Assembly (NCBI GenBank): GCA_020850735.1
Contig: JADZEE010000091.1
Coordinates: 124,001 to 188,000 of the forward strand
Source: Gammaproteobacteria bacterium
GTDB lineage: Bacteria > Pseudomonadota > Gammaproteobacteria > JADZEE01
Length of the DNA: 64,000 nucleotides
Reading direction: 5' to 3'
Shown: piece by piece, positions 54,441-63,470 of the stretch
Numbering within the stretch: position 1 is the stretch's first letter
Layout of the letters: every line of letters starts with the position of its first letter
The notes under the pieces: generated by a model
Databases searched by the model: none
Seen by the model: the letters and a program-made list of their open reading frames with translations, nothing else
What the model was told of the DNA's origin: nothing
Made by a program: the position numbers and the translations under genes

Positions 54441-55493
54441 TCAGTGAGTGCGCGGGCGGCTGGTGAAACCGAGGAGTGGGAACAGCGCCGACAGGAACAG
54501 CAGCGCGGGGACCGGCACCGGTACGACGGTGAATTCGTAGCCGATCAGATCGAGTACGCGCAGATCAGCCGTGGTGACGTCGAACCCGATCCCGGCGGCG
54601 AGCGTCGGGTCCATGATGCCCAGGTGAAAGAACAGCAGGGCGTCGTCCTTGAAATGACTCGCCTGCCGGCCGTCGCCCGCGGCGACGCCCGTGGACAGCG
54701 CCAGCGCCGACGCGGTGTCGGCGAATACGGCCGGATCACCCGGCACGAGGTCGCGCGAGGTCGCTGCAAAGGCAGCGGCGTCAGCGGGCGTTTCGTCGCT
54801 GCGGAAGCGGAACAGATCGAGCGGGTTCACGGTCACCGTACCGCCGAGTCCGTGATTGACGAGGAAATCGACCTCGTCGACGACCGAGATGAAACCGAGA
54901 ATATGACCGATTTCGTGCGCGGCGACGGTTTCGAGATCCGTCAAGCCCGCGCCGATACCATCGCCGCGATCGAAATCGAATGCGAAGCGGGTGTTGAATG
55001 TGATCGTACCGTCGCTCGCGCCGAACACGGCGTCGAGGCCGCCGAACCCCAGGGCCTTGAAGTTGGCCTTGGTCCCGGCGAGCTCGCTGCTCAGACCAAT
55101 ACCCGGCGGCGTATGCGCGCTGAACTGCGCCAGCGCCGGCAGCGCCGCGACGATCGCGTCATCGCTCTCGTCGGCGGCGTCGGCGACCAGTGCATCGCGC
55201 ACCAGGTCGAAGCCGTCGTTGGTGGTGGTCAGCGTCACCGAGGAGGCCGCGCCGATGATGTTCGGGGCACCGAGGTCGGAAAAGCCGACGTTCACGGTCA
55301 CGGTCATCGGATCGACCAGACGGGAAGTCCACTGCGCCGCGCCGCGCTGCAGCGCCGCCTGGGCCACCGGGTTACCGGCGAGGCCCGCACCGAACACGAA
55401 ATCGATGACCAGTGCCTGCACCGGCGCGCTGGCGAGCGAGTTGATCAGCGCAGCTGTCGCGGTGAAACGGAGCACTCGCGTGATCGCAGGCAT
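54441..55493 (-). CDS. Secreted metalloprotease (NF038122-like) with VPxPA-type C-terminal anchor
   Basis: A 350-residue protein with a signal peptide (residues 1-27, ending VQAL). The zinc motif HEIGHILGF is at 193-201, within TVAAHEIGHILGF, and a Met-turn-like LGIMDP occurs near residue 300, so it is a metzincin-like protease of the NF038122 group. The C terminus has VPVPVPA, a hydrophobic helix and a short basic end (SRPRTH), like a VPxPA/PEP-CTERM sorting signal. GGAGACC precedes the ATG. No exosortase gene is in the window. Confidence 0.82.
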   Translation of the reverse strand: MPAITRVLRFTATAALINSLASAPVQALVIDFVFGAGLAGNPVAQAALQRGAAQWTSRLVDPMTVTVNVGFSDLGAPNIIGAASSVTLTTTNDGFDLVRDALVADAADESDDAIVAALPALAQFSAHTPPGIGLSSELAGTKANFKALGFGGLDAVFGASDGTITFNTRFAFDFDRGDGIGAGLTDLETVAAHEIGHILGFISVVDEVDFLVNHGLGGTVTVNPLDLFRFRSDETPADAAAFAATSRDLVPGDPAVFADTASALALSTGVAAGDGRQASHFKDDALLFFHLGIMDPTLAAGIGFDVTTADLRVLDLIGYEFTVVPVPVPALLFLSALFPLLGFTSRPRTH

Positions 55494-55681
55494 CGTCAGG
55501 GTCTCCGTGGCACAGCCCGGTCGCCATGGCGCACCGCGAGCCGCACGCAGTGCGCCGCGGGCGCCGTCTGACCGCCGGCTGCAGCGCGGTGCACGACCGC
55601 CGCACATCGGCAGCGATCCCGTCCGGGCCGTTACCCTCGTCACCATACACCGTCGTAACGGGCAATGCATCGCACGCGGCC

Positions 55682-55693
55682 GGACCGCGGTCC
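55682..55693. repeat. 12-bp palindrome between parC and the metalloprotease
   Basis: GGACCGCGGTCC is a perfect palindrome in the 278-bp gap that otherwise holds no recognisable gene or terminator. Its role is unknown. Confidence 0.3.
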
Positions 55694-55771
55694 AGCGGTG
55701 CGGGTGCTCCCCGCAGCGGCGGGCCGGTGCACCACACGATCCGACGCTACCGGCTTCGCCGCGCCGGCACC

Positions 55772-58036
55772 TCAAGCGGGCTGGCGCGGCTGTTCGGCGA
55801 GACCGGCGACTTTCTGGTAGCCGCGCGGCAGTTTCGCGCCACGCTGGCCGCGTTCGCCGCGGTAGTGTTCCAGATCGGCGGGCCTGAGCGTCATGTGCCG
55901 CTCGCCGGCGAGCACGCGCAGACCCGCGTCCGGTGCCAGCACGGTCACGGCGATCACGAATTCCTCGCGGCTCGCAACCTTCGCCGGCGGCACGTGCATG
56001 ATCTTCAGTCCCTTACCACGCGAGAGCGCGGGCAGATCGGCGAGCGTCACGACGAGCAGGCGGCCGGTGTTGGTGGCCGCCGCGACCCGATCGCGCCGGG
56101 CGTCGTGCACCGGCGCCGGCACCAGTACACCGGCGCCCCGGGGCAGCGACAGTACGATCTTGCCGGCCTTGTTCTTGGCGTAGAGATCCTCGAGCTTCGC
56201 GACGAAGCCGTACCCGGCGTCCGACGCGAGCAGGTAGCACGCGTCCGGCGCTCCGAGCATGACCCCGCGAAAACCTGCACCGTCGGGCGGCGTCAAGCGG
56301 CCGGCGAGCGGCTCACCGAATCCCCGCGCCGAGGGCAGCGAGTGCGCCGGCAGCGAGTAGCAGCGCCCGGTCGAGTCGAGGAACACCGCGAGCTGGTTGG
56401 AGCGCCCCAGGGCGACCGCGATCAAGGCGTCGCCGGCGCGATAGCCGAGCGCGCATGCATCCACCTCGTGCCCGCGGGCGGCGCGCACCCAACCCTTTTC
56501 CGAGAGCACCACGGTAATCGGCTCGGCGGACACCAGATCCGAGTCGGCCAGGGCCTGCGCCGCGGCGCGCTCGACCAGCGGCGCGCGCCGCTCGTCGCCG
56601 TACTCGTGCGCATCCGCCTCGATCTCCTTGCGCACGAGCGTTTTCAGCCGCGCCTTCGAGCCGAGGATCTGTTCCAGCGTCGTGCGTTCCTGCCCGAGCT
56701 CGGCCTGCTCGGTGCGGATCTTCATCTCTTCCAGACGGGCGAGATGACGCAGCTTGATCTCCAGGATAGCCTCGGCCTGCGCCTCGGACAGTTCGAACCG
56801 CTGCATCAGCACGGGTCCGGGCTCGTCCTCGCTGCGAATGATCCGAATCACCTCGTCGATGTTCAGGAAGGCGACGAGCAGACCCTCGAGTATGTGCAGC
56901 CGCCGCGCCACCCTCTCCAGGCGGAACTGCAGCCGGCGGCGGACGGTAGCGGTGCGAAACTCCAGCCACTCCGCGAGGATGCCCCGCAGGCTCTTGACCT
57001 GCGGCCGGCCATCGACGCCGATCATGTTCAGGTTCACGCGAGTGCTGCGCTCGAGATCGGTCGTCGCGAACAGGTGGCCCATGAGCGCGTCGAGATCGAC
57101 GCGGTTGGAGCGCGGCACGAGCACCAGGCGCACCGGCGTCTCGTGGTCGGACTCGTCGCGCAGATCCTCGAGCATCGGCAGCTTCTTCACGTTCATCTGC
57201 TGGGCAATCTGCTCGAGCACCCGCGCGGGCGAGACTTGGTAGGGCAGCGCGGTGACGACGACGTTGCCCTCCTCCCGCTCCCAGCGCGCACGCATGCGCA
57301 CACCGCCCGTACCGGTCTCGTATATCTGCAGCAGATCCGAGCGCGAGCTGATGATCTCGGCACCGGTCGGGAAATCGGGAGCCGGAACGTGCGCGCACAG
57401 CTCGGCGACGCTCGCCGTCGGGTTCTCGAGCAGGTGCACGCAGGCGGCCGCGACCTCGCGCAGGTTGTGCGGCGGGATGTCGGTCGCCATGCCGACGGCG
57501 ATCCCGGTCGTGCCGTTGAGCAGGACGTTCGGCAGCCGCGCCGGCAGCACCCGCGGCTCCTCCAGCGTACCGTCGAAATTCGGCGCCCACTCGACCGTGC
57601 CCTGTTCGAGCTCCTCGAGCAGTACCGCGGCATAGGGCGTGAGCTTTGCCTCGGTGTAGCGCATGGCCGCGAAGGACTTCGGATCGTCGGGCGAGCCCCA
57701 GTTGCCCTGCCCGTCGATGAGCGGGTAGCGATAGGAGAACGGCTGCGCCATCAACACCATGGCCTCATAGCAGGCCGAATCCCCGTGCGGGTGGAACTTG
57801 CCGATGACGTCACCGATCGTGCGCGCGGACTTCTTGTACTTGGCTCCGGCGCGCAAGCCGAGCTCGCTCATCGCGTAGATGATGCGCCGCTGCACGGGCT
57901 TGAGGCCGTCGCCGATGTGCGGCAGCGCCCGGTCGAGGATGACGTACATCGAGTAATCGAGGTAGGCCCGCTCGGTGAACTCGCTGAGCGGGCGTCGCTC
58001 GATGTTGTCGAAGATCAGTTCCAGGTTGTCAGCCAT
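55772..58036 (-). CDS. parC: DNA topoisomerase IV subunit A
   Basis: A 754-residue type IIA topoisomerase breakage-reunion subunit that unlinks daughter chromosomes. The quinolone region [16 protein letters not shown] keeps Ser and Glu at the sites that mutate in resistant strains. The active tyrosine is in [47 protein letters not shown] is the usual start; an ATG four codons upstream is a less likely alternative. The C-terminal beta-pinwheel is shorter than in GyrA. parE lies just upstream on the same strand. Confidence 0.96.
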   Translation of the reverse strand: MADNLELIFDNIERRPLSEFTERAYLDYSMYVILDRALPHIGDGLKPVQRRIIYAMSELGLRAGAKYKKSARTIGDVIGKFHPHGDSACYEAMVLMAQPFSYRYPLIDGQGNWGSPDDPKSFAAMRYTEAKLTPYAAVLLEELEQGTVEWAPNFDGTLEEPRVLPARLPNVLLNGTTGIAVGMATDIPPHNLREVAAACVHLLENPTASVAELCAHVPAPDFPTGAEIISSRSDLLQIYETGTGGVRMRARWEREEGNVVVTALPYQVSPARVLEQIAQQMNVKKLPMLEDLRDESDHETPVRLVLVPRSNRVDLDALMGHLFATTDLERSTRVNLNMIGVDGRPQVKSLRGILAEWLEFRTATVRRRLQFRLERVARRLHILEGLLVAFLNIDEVIRIIRSEDEPGPVLMQRFELSEAQAEAILEIKLRHLARLEEMKIRTEQAELGQERTTLEQILGSKARLKTLVRKEIEADAHEYGDERRAPLVERAAAQALADSDLVSAEPITVVLSEKGWVRAARGHEVDACALGYRAGDALIAVALGRSNQLAVFLDSTGRCYSLPAHSLPSARGFGEPLAGRLTPPDGAGFRGVMLGAPDACYLLASDAGYGFVAKLEDLYAKNKAGKIVLSLPRGAGVLVPAPVHDARRDRVAAATNTGRLLVVTLADLPALSRGKGLKIMHVPPAKVASREEFVIAVTVLAPDAGLRVLAGERHMTLRPADLEHYRGERGQRGAKLPRGYQKVAGLAEQPRQPA

Positions 58037-58153
58037 GATTGACTTCACGCCGCGCGTGCGGATCCGACGACCGTAGTCGCGACCGCGGGATCACCGGATC
58101 CGGCGCCACGGTACCGGCTCGCCGGGGTGAACCGGCCATGATGCGATCCATCT

Positions 58154-60067
58154 TCACGCGACGGTTGCGAGATCGCCCTTGGACTCCAGCCAGGCCTTGC
58201 GGGCGACGATCTGCTTCTTGGCGAGCAGCATGTCCAGGATGGCGTCGGTCCTGTCCGCATCCTCGAGCGTGAGGCGCACCAGCCGGCGCGTGTCGGGTGC
58301 CATGGTGGTCTCGCGCAGCTGCAGCGGGTTCATCTCGCCCAGGCCCTTGAAGCGCTGCACGCTGACCGTGCCGCGCTTTTTCTCCGCGGCGATGCGATCG
58401 AGCACGCCCTGCTTCTCGCCGTCGTCGAGCGCGTAATAGACGTCTTTGCCGACGTCGATTCGATACAGCGGTGGCATGGCGACACAGACGTGGCCTGCCT
58501 CGACCAGCGGGCGGAAGTGCTTCACGAACAGCGCGCACAGGAGCGTGGCGATGTGCAGACCGTCGGAATCGGCGTCGGCGAGAATGCAGATCTTGTCATA
58601 GCGCAAGCCCTCGAGCCGCGCCGAGCCCGGATCGACGCCAACGGCCACGGCGATGTCGTGCACTTCCTGCGACGCCAGTACCTGGGCCGGATCGACCTCC
58701 CAGGTGTTGAGGATCTTGCCCCGCAGCGGCATCACCGCCTGGAACTCCCGATCACGCGCCTGCTTGGCCGAACCGCCGGCCGAGTCACCCTCGACCAGGA
58801 ACAGCTCCGTGACGCGCGCGTCGTCGCTGACGCAGTCGGCGAGCTTGCCCGGCAGCTGCGGTCCGGTACCGGTCACCTTCTTGCGGACCACTTTTCTAGC
58901 CGCCTGCAGACGGCGCTGGGCGCGCTCGATGACGAGTTCGGCGATACGCTCGCCGGTCTCCACGTGCTGGTGCAGCCACAGACTGAGCGCGTCGCCGACC
59001 ACGCCGGCGACGAAGGTGGCACATTCGCGCGACGACAGCCGTTCCTTGGTCTGACCGGAGAACTGTGGTTCGTCGAGCTTGACCGAGAGCACGTAGCAGC
59101 AGCGCTCCCACACGTCCTCGGCGGCGAGCCGCACGCCGCGCGGAAGCAGGTTGCGGTTCTCGCAGAACCCGCGCAAGGCCTCGAGCAGGCCCTGGCGCAG
59201 GCCGTTGACGTGCGTGCCCCCCTGCACCGTCGGCACGACGTTGACGTAGCTTTCGGTGACCAGCTCGCCCTCGTCTGCGCGCCAGTGCACGGCCCAGTCC
59301 ACGGCCTCGTCATTCCCCTCCATGGTGCCGCGGAAAGGCTCGGACGGCAGCAGCTCGGCGCCCGCCAGCGCCTCGCCGAGATAGCTGCGCAGGCCATCCT
59401 CGAAACACCATTCCTCGCGCTCGCCCGTGGCTTCCTCTTCGAGGCGCAGGCGCAGGCCCGGGCACAGCACGGCTTTGGCGCGCAGCAGATGCCTGAGGCG
59501 CGGCAGGTGGAACTTGACGGTGTCGAAATACTGCGGATCCGGCCAGAAGCGCACGGTGGTACCGGTGTTGCGCGTGCCGACCCGCCCGAGCTGCTCGAGC
59601 GCGCTCGCCGTTTCACCGCCGCGAAATGACATGCCGTACTCGATCCCGCCGCGGCGGACCCGGACTTCGAGCTGTTTCGACAGCGCGTTCACCACCGACA
59701 CGCCGACGCCGTGCAGCCCACCGGCGAACCGGTAGTTCTTGCGCGAAAACTTGCCGCCCGCGTGCAGCCGCGTGAGGATGACCTCCACGCCCGGCAGCTT
59801 CAGCTCGGGGTGCCGATCCACGGGCATACCGCGGCCGTCGTCGGTGACGGTGACCGAACCGTCCGCGTGCAGGGTGACCTCGATTTTCTTCGCGTAGCCG
59901 GCGACGGCCTCGTCGACGCTGTTGTCGACGACCTCTTGAATCAGATGGTTGGGCCGGGAGGTGTCGGTGTACATGCCCGGCCGCTTGCGCACCGGTTCCA
60001 GGCCGGTGAGAACCTCGATGTCGGCGGCTTCGTAACGGGCGCTCAACGCCTTACCTGCTTGATTCAT
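58154..60067 (-). CDS. parE: DNA topoisomerase IV subunit B
   Basis: A 637-residue ATPase subunit. The GHKL ATP site is in IQEVVDNSVDEAVAGYA with DDGRGMPVDRHP and GGLHGVGVSVVNALS. The TOPRIM domain has LFLVEGDSAGGSAKQARDREFQAVMPLRGKILN. The end ARKAWLESKGDLATVA is typical. It is 118 bp upstream of parC on the same strand and has a good promoter of its own. Confidence 0.96.
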   Translation of the reverse strand: MNQAGKALSARYEAADIEVLTGLEPVRKRPGMYTDTSRPNHLIQEVVDNSVDEAVAGYAKKIEVTLHADGSVTVTDDGRGMPVDRHPELKLPGVEVILTRLHAGGKFSRKNYRFAGGLHGVGVSVVNALSKQLEVRVRRGGIEYGMSFRGGETASALEQLGRVGTRNTGTTVRFWPDPQYFDTVKFHLPRLRHLLRAKAVLCPGLRLRLEEEATGEREEWCFEDGLRSYLGEALAGAELLPSEPFRGTMEGNDEAVDWAVHWRADEGELVTESYVNVVPTVQGGTHVNGLRQGLLEALRGFCENRNLLPRGVRLAAEDVWERCCYVLSVKLDEPQFSGQTKERLSSRECATFVAGVVGDALSLWLHQHVETGERIAELVIERAQRRLQAARKVVRKKVTGTGPQLPGKLADCVSDDARVTELFLVEGDSAGGSAKQARDREFQAVMPLRGKILNTWEVDPAQVLASQEVHDIAVAVGVDPGSARLEGLRYDKICILADADSDGLHIATLLCALFVKHFRPLVEAGHVCVAMPPLYRIDVGKDVYYALDDGEKQGVLDRIAAEKKRGTVSVQRFKGLGEMNPLQLRETTMAPDTRRLVRLTLEDADRTDAILDMLLAKKQIVARKAWLESKGDLATVA

Positions 60068-60299
60068 GGAATGTTTCGGACCGCGCGGCAGACGCGCTCA
60101 GGCGCCCGCGGCGTGAGTATGTGCAACCCCAGAGATAGGGTCAAGGGCGGCGCCACACCGCCAGATATTGTGGCCCGCGGCCCGGTACGGCAGCGCTGAA
60201 CGGCCGCGCCACCACGGCGCGGGTGCGGTTTCGGCCGCGCGCCCGAGCCCCGTTCGGAGAAATCCGGGACGCAGTCCGGGGCCTTGCCCGCGACCGGTC
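60068..60299. other. Intergenic region before parE
   Basis: Together with repeat copy C this makes a 415-bp stretch without a gene. It holds the parE promoter (60116-60144). Apart from that I see nothing recognisable: no coding frame with family similarity, no terminator. Confidence 0.7.
60116..60144 (-). promoter_or_regulatory. parE promoter
   Basis: On the minus strand TTGACC (60144-60139, five of six) is followed after exactly 17 bp by CATACT (60121-60116, four of six). Transcription would start near 60109, leaving a leader of about 42 bases. Confidence 0.65.
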
Positions 60300-60486
60300 C
60301 TCAGAGCTTGTGCAACATCCGCCCGCCGTAGCGAGACGGGTCGCGGACGATCCCGGCCAGGCGCGGGGGTGCACAAAATCGCGCGTAGCGGGCCCTACGG
60401 AAACGATTTTGGGGGTCCCCGCAACGCGGCCAGGGGCATCCAGGAGCCGTCGCAGCAGGCGCGGTGATCATTTTTCAAGCTTTCAG
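60300..60486 (-). repeat. 187-bp structured repeat, copy C
   Basis: The third copy, on the minus strand, starts at the stop codon of the DUF3501 gene (60485-60483) and ends with CTCTGAG at 60300. The terminal repeat pairs AGCTTG with CAAGCT, where copy A pairs CTCGTGAA with TTCACGAG. The first hairpin stem is AAAATCG/CGATTTT plus CGTAG/CTACG, and the second is CGTCCG/CGGGCG with a G-U pair around CCGT/ACGG. Confidence 0.88.
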
Positions 60487-61067
60487 TCGAGATCGGCCGC
60501 CAGTGCCGCGCGTACCGCTTCGGCGACCGCGCCGATCTCATGGTGATATTCAGGGTGGTCGATGCCCATGGCGATCGCTGCGCCCTTTCTTGCGGCGATG
60601 CAGGCCGGGGCCGGCAGCTCGAAGCGCAGGAAATGCACCGCCGAGGTCTTCTCCTCGGTTTCGCGCTCCATGTCCTCGTCCGCGACGGCGTAGACGCGCT
60701 CGCCGTCACCGACCCGCACCCAGACCGCATCCTCGATCCCGATGAGTCGCCCGAGCGCGTGTTTGCGTTCTTGCGGGTCGTCGAACTCGACCATGAACGT
60801 CGCCTTCCAGTTCGTGCCGTCGGGGATGAGCGGGTTGTAGGCAGCGAGTTCCTCCTCGATGCCAGCGCGATCGAAGATGCGCTCGATGCGCAGCATCTCC
60901 TGAATCTGGTACTGCATGGTCAGGCGGTCCTCGAACTGCAGGGTCGCGTTCGGACCGACTGCGACGTGGCGGTTCTTCTTGTGCACCATGACACGGGTAC
61001 GGAGCTCGGAACGTTGCTCGGCGTAGGTCTCGAGCGACATCAGATCTTCGCGTTTCAGTTTGTCCAT
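60483..61067 (-). CDS. DUF3501 protein
   Basis: A 194-residue cytosolic protein. The opening MDKLKREDLMSLETYAEQRSELRTRV is the DUF3501 signature; LQFEDRLTMQYQIQEMLRIERIF and WKATFMVEFDDPQERKHAL follow. Its function is unknown. The family is often encoded with a rubrerythrin and a heterodisulfide-reductase-like protein, as here, suggesting a role in peroxide or oxygen stress. The start at 61067 opens at the signature; an ATG at 61106 is possible. Repeat copy C begins at its stop. Confidence 0.86.
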   Translation of the reverse strand: MDKLKREDLMSLETYAEQRSELRTRVMVHKKNRHVAVGPNATLQFEDRLTMQYQIQEMLRIERIFDRAGIEEELAAYNPLIPDGTNWKATFMVEFDDPQERKHALGRLIGIEDAVWVRVGDGERVYAVADEDMERETEEKTSAVHFLRFELPAPACIAARKGAAIAMGIDHPEYHHEIGAVAEAVRAALAADLD

Positions 61068-61116
61068 TGCGGTGCTCGCCGGTTGGATCTTCGTGTGTGC
61101 GGGCATCGGCCGTGGT

Positions 61117-62463
61117 TCAGATCCCGTAGGCGTGCCTGAGCAGCGTGAACGGGCTCTCCGGCGCCTTGTCGCCGCCCAGACCGTTGTGGATCTGGTCGCC
61201 CGCCATGGGGCAGTCGCTCATATAGTGATCACAGGCGGCTTCCCGCACCTTGTTCGCCACCGGGCGGCCTATTTTCATCGAGATCTCGTGGTATTCCCGT
61301 TTCACGGCATAGGTGCCGTCGTGACCGGAACAGCGCTCGATCGTGTCGATGGTGGTATCAGGCACCAGGGCGAATACCTCGCGCGTCTTGGGGCCGATGT
61401 TCTGCACGCGCTGATGACAGGGCACGTGCCAGGACACCTTGCCGAGCGGATTGCTGAACGAGGTGTCGAGCTTGCCGGCTTTGTGCCGCAGCATCAGGTA
61501 CTCGAACGGATCGAAAAAGGCATCGCGGACTTTGGCAACGTCGGCATCGTCCGGGAACATCAGCGGCAGCTCCTGCTTGTACATGAGCACGCAGGACGGC
61601 ACCGGCGCCATGAGATCCCAGCCCTCATCCACCAGTCGCGCGAGCTCGGGGATGTTGACTTGCTTGTGCGCGGCGACGGTATCGAGGTCGCCGAGCTCGA
61701 GCTTGGGCATGCCGCAGCACTTTTCCCGACTCGCCAGCGTGACCGGGATGCCGTTGTGCTCGAGGACGGCGACGAGGTCGTCCACCATCGCGGGCGCATT
61801 GCGATTGCCGTAGCAGGTGACGAACAGCGCGACTTTGCCGCGCGTGCCGCCGGCGGCCTCGGCCGCGAGCGCGCCGGGCGTACGGCGGGCGTAGCGCTTG
61901 CGGAAGCTGTCGCTGTGATAGGGCGGCAAAATGGCATCGCGATGCACACCGAGCGCGGTTTCGAGCAACGCGCGTGCGGGCCCGGACCGGTTGGCGGCGT
62001 TGACGATATCGGCGACGACCGGGATCCCGGCGAGCGAACCGACGAGATCGGTGGAGGTCAGCAGCTTGTCGCGAAAACGCGTATGGCCGGCCTTGAACTC
62101 CACCGCCTTGGCACGAAGCATCAGGTGCGGGAAGTCGACGTTCCACTCGTGCGGCGGCACGTAGGGGCACTTGGTCATGTAACACAGATCGCACAAGTAG
62201 CAGTGCTCGACGACTTTGTAGTAGTCCCTGGTCTGCACGCCGTCGATTTCCATCGTCTCGCTCTCGTCGACGAGGTCGAACAGCTTCGGAAAGGCGTTGC
62301 ACAAGCTCACGCAGCGGCGGCAGCCGTGACAGATATCGTAGACTCGCTCGAGCTCCTGCTCGAGCGCGGCCCGGTCATAGAACCCGGGGGATTGCCAGTC
62401 GAGCGGGTGGCGCGTCGGCGCGTCGAGACTGCCCTCGCGACGGTCCTGCGTGGTGTCTGTCAT
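61117..62463 (-). CDS. HdrD/GlpC-like Fe-S oxidoreductase
   Basis: A 448-residue protein with two [4Fe-4S] ferredoxin motifs (Cys45, 48, 51, 55 and Cys88, 91, 94, 99) and a C-terminal domain of the heterodisulfide-reductase type. The first CCG-type motif is [15 protein letters not shown]. In the second repeat the usual CCG is replaced by [10 protein letters not shown], so the second cysteine of the pair is missing. Such proteins pass electrons between quinone or thiol partners. It lies between rubrerythrin and DUF3501 genes and probably supplies or takes their electrons. Confidence 0.86.
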   Translation of the reverse strand: MTDTTQDRREGSLDAPTRHPLDWQSPGFYDRAALEQELERVYDICHGCRRCVSLCNAFPKLFDLVDESETMEIDGVQTRDYYKVVEHCYLCDLCYMTKCPYVPPHEWNVDFPHLMLRAKAVEFKAGHTRFRDKLLTSTDLVGSLAGIPVVADIVNAANRSGPARALLETALGVHRDAILPPYHSDSFRKRYARRTPGALAAEAAGGTRGKVALFVTCYGNRNAPAMVDDLVAVLEHNGIPVTLASREKCCGMPKLELGDLDTVAAHKQVNIPELARLVDEGWDLMAPVPSCVLMYKQELPLMFPDDADVAKVRDAFFDPFEYLMLRHKAGKLDTSFSNPLGKVSWHVPCHQRVQNIGPKTREVFALVPDTTIDTIERCSGHDGTYAVKREYHEISMKIGRPVANKVREAACDHYMSDCPMAGDQIHNGLGGDKAPESPFTLLRHAYGI

Positions 62464-62479
62464 GGCGAACGCCCTCGCT

Positions 62480-62511
62480 AAAAAAGGAAGCCGGGTACCT
62501 GCCCGGCTTCC
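62480..62511 (-). terminator. Intrinsic terminator after rubrerythrin
   Basis: On the minus strand a perfect 10-bp stem (62511-62502 with 62495-62486, loop of 6) is followed by six T bases (62485-62480). It lies 26 bp after the rubrerythrin stop and before the next same-strand gene, so it may partly lower its expression. Confidence 0.9.
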
Positions 62512-62536
62512 TCGTCGGCAATGCTGAACGGCTGAC

Positions 62537-62959
62537 TCAGGAGTTCAGGGAGTCGAGCGCCTTCTTGAAGCGGTTGGCGTGCGAACGTTCGGCCTTGGCC
62601 AGGGTCTCGAACCAGTCGGCAATTTCGTCGAAACCCTCACCGCGCGCGGCTTTTGCCATGCCCGGGTACATGTCGGTGTATTCGTGCGTCTCGCCGGCGA
62701 CGGCGGCCTTGAGGTTGTCGGCGGTGCCGCCGATCGGCATTCCGGTCGCTGGATCGCCGACCTCTTCGAGGTATTCGAGGTGGCCGTGCGCGTGACCGGT
62801 CTCACCCTCGGCCGTGGAGCGGAACAGCGCGGACACGTCGTTGTAACCCTCCACGTCCGCCTTCTGGGCGAAATACAGGTACCGGCGGTTGGCCTGCGAC
62901 TCGCCGGCGAACGCCGCCTTCAGATTCTCTTCGGTCTTGGACCCTTTCAGTGCTGCCAT
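62537..62959 (-). CDS. Rubrerythrin, di-iron domain only
   Basis: A 140-residue ferritin-like four-helix protein that reduces hydrogen peroxide. Two ExxH-type di-iron sites are visible: [19 protein letters not shown] with [17 protein letters not shown], and [14 protein letters not shown] with [16 protein letters not shown]. The rubredoxin domain of classic rubrerythrin is absent, so another protein must give electrons, possibly the Fe-S oxidoreductase encoded next. GGGAGA precedes the ATG. The promoter carries an IscR-like operator. Confidence 0.95.
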   Translation of the reverse strand: MAALKGSKTEENLKAAFAGESQANRRYLYFAQKADVEGYNDVSALFRSTAEGETGHAHGHLEYLEEVGDPATGMPIGGTADNLKAAVAGETHEYTDMYPGMAKAARGEGFDEIADWFETLAKAERSHANRFKKALDSLNS

Positions 62960-63019
62960 GGCAATCTCCCGTACGCAGTTTGATTGAAGTTTACGCGAGC
63001 CACTGCTCGATCGACATCA

Positions 63020-63067
63020 TTTAGACTAAGTCTAAATCAGTCTAGGTTTGACCTCTGCCGTTGTCAA
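63020..63067 (-). promoter_or_regulatory. Rubrerythrin promoter with IscR/Rrf2-like operator
   Basis: On the minus strand a perfect -35 TTGACA (63067-63062), a 17-bp spacer and TAGACT (63044-63039) form a sigma-70 promoter. Over the -10 and start site lies GACTGATTTAGAC (63042-63030), which fits 12 of 13 positions of the IscR type-1 core GACTRWWWYAGTC. It overlaps a palindrome TTTAGAC-TAA-GTCTAAA (63020-63036). Binding here would block transcription, so iron-sulfur or redox repression is likely. Confidence 0.65.
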
Positions 63068-63069
63068 CA

Positions 63070-63130
63070 CGCCGGCGCCGGCGCAGCCGGCGGCAGGGCC
63101 TCCCACCTGCCGTTCGCGCCGGCGCCGGCG
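63070..63130. repeat. Large GC-rich inverted repeat between divergent promoters
   Basis: Perfect 15-bp arms CGCCGGCGCCGGCGC (63070-63084) and their complement (63116-63130) enclose a second 7-bp pair CGGCAGG/CCTGCCG (63091-63097, 63106-63112) with an 8-nt loop. It lies between the rubrerythrin -35 and the xseB -35. No T run is present on either side. Confidence 0.75.
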
Positions 63131-63134
63131 CGGT

Positions 63135-63163
63135 TTGATTCCTGCGCAGGGCGCCGCTACAGT
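63135..63163 (+). promoter_or_regulatory. xseB-ispA promoter
   Basis: TTGATT (63135-63140), a 17-bp spacer and TACAGT (63158-63163), with four of six consensus bases in each box, lie just after the large inverted repeat. Transcription would start near 63170, about 50 bases before xseB. Confidence 0.6.
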
Positions 63164-63221
63164 ACCGGCCGCGCACGGGGGCCCCGCCCCGTCGCATTCG
63201 CCACGCCACAGAGGCCACGCC

Positions 63222-63470
63222 GTGCCCGGAAAAGGCGCCGCCCCTGATTTCGAACAAGCCCTCGCCGAGCTCGAGCAGCTGGTCGCGAGCATGGAAAGCG
63301 GCGAGCTGAGCCTGGAGGAATCGCTGCGACGCTTCGAACGCGGCGTGCAGCTGACCCGCACCTGCCAGAAAGCGCTGTCTGAGGCGGAACAAAAGGTGAA
63401 GATCCTGCTGGAAAAGGACGGTCTCGATGAGCTCGATCCCTTCGAACCCGACGCTGGCGACACCGACTGA
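63222..63470 (+). CDS. xseB: Exodeoxyribonuclease VII small subunit
   Basis: An 82-residue protein with the XseB core [43 protein letters not shown]. It partners with XseA (not in the window) to digest single-stranded DNA. The start is GTG at 63222 with AGAGG upstream; the frame is open for longer but without similarity. The end overlaps ispA by 44 nt, the usual xseB-ispA coupling. Confidence 0.93.
   Translation: MPGKGAAPDFEQALAELEQLVASMESGELSLEESLRRFERGVQLTRTCQKALSEAEQKVKILLEKDGLDELDPFEPDAGDTD

Noticed and set aside
60300-60486. Ordinary intrinsic terminator
   Set aside because: The repeat has several stems but no T run after any of them in the direction of the gene it follows.
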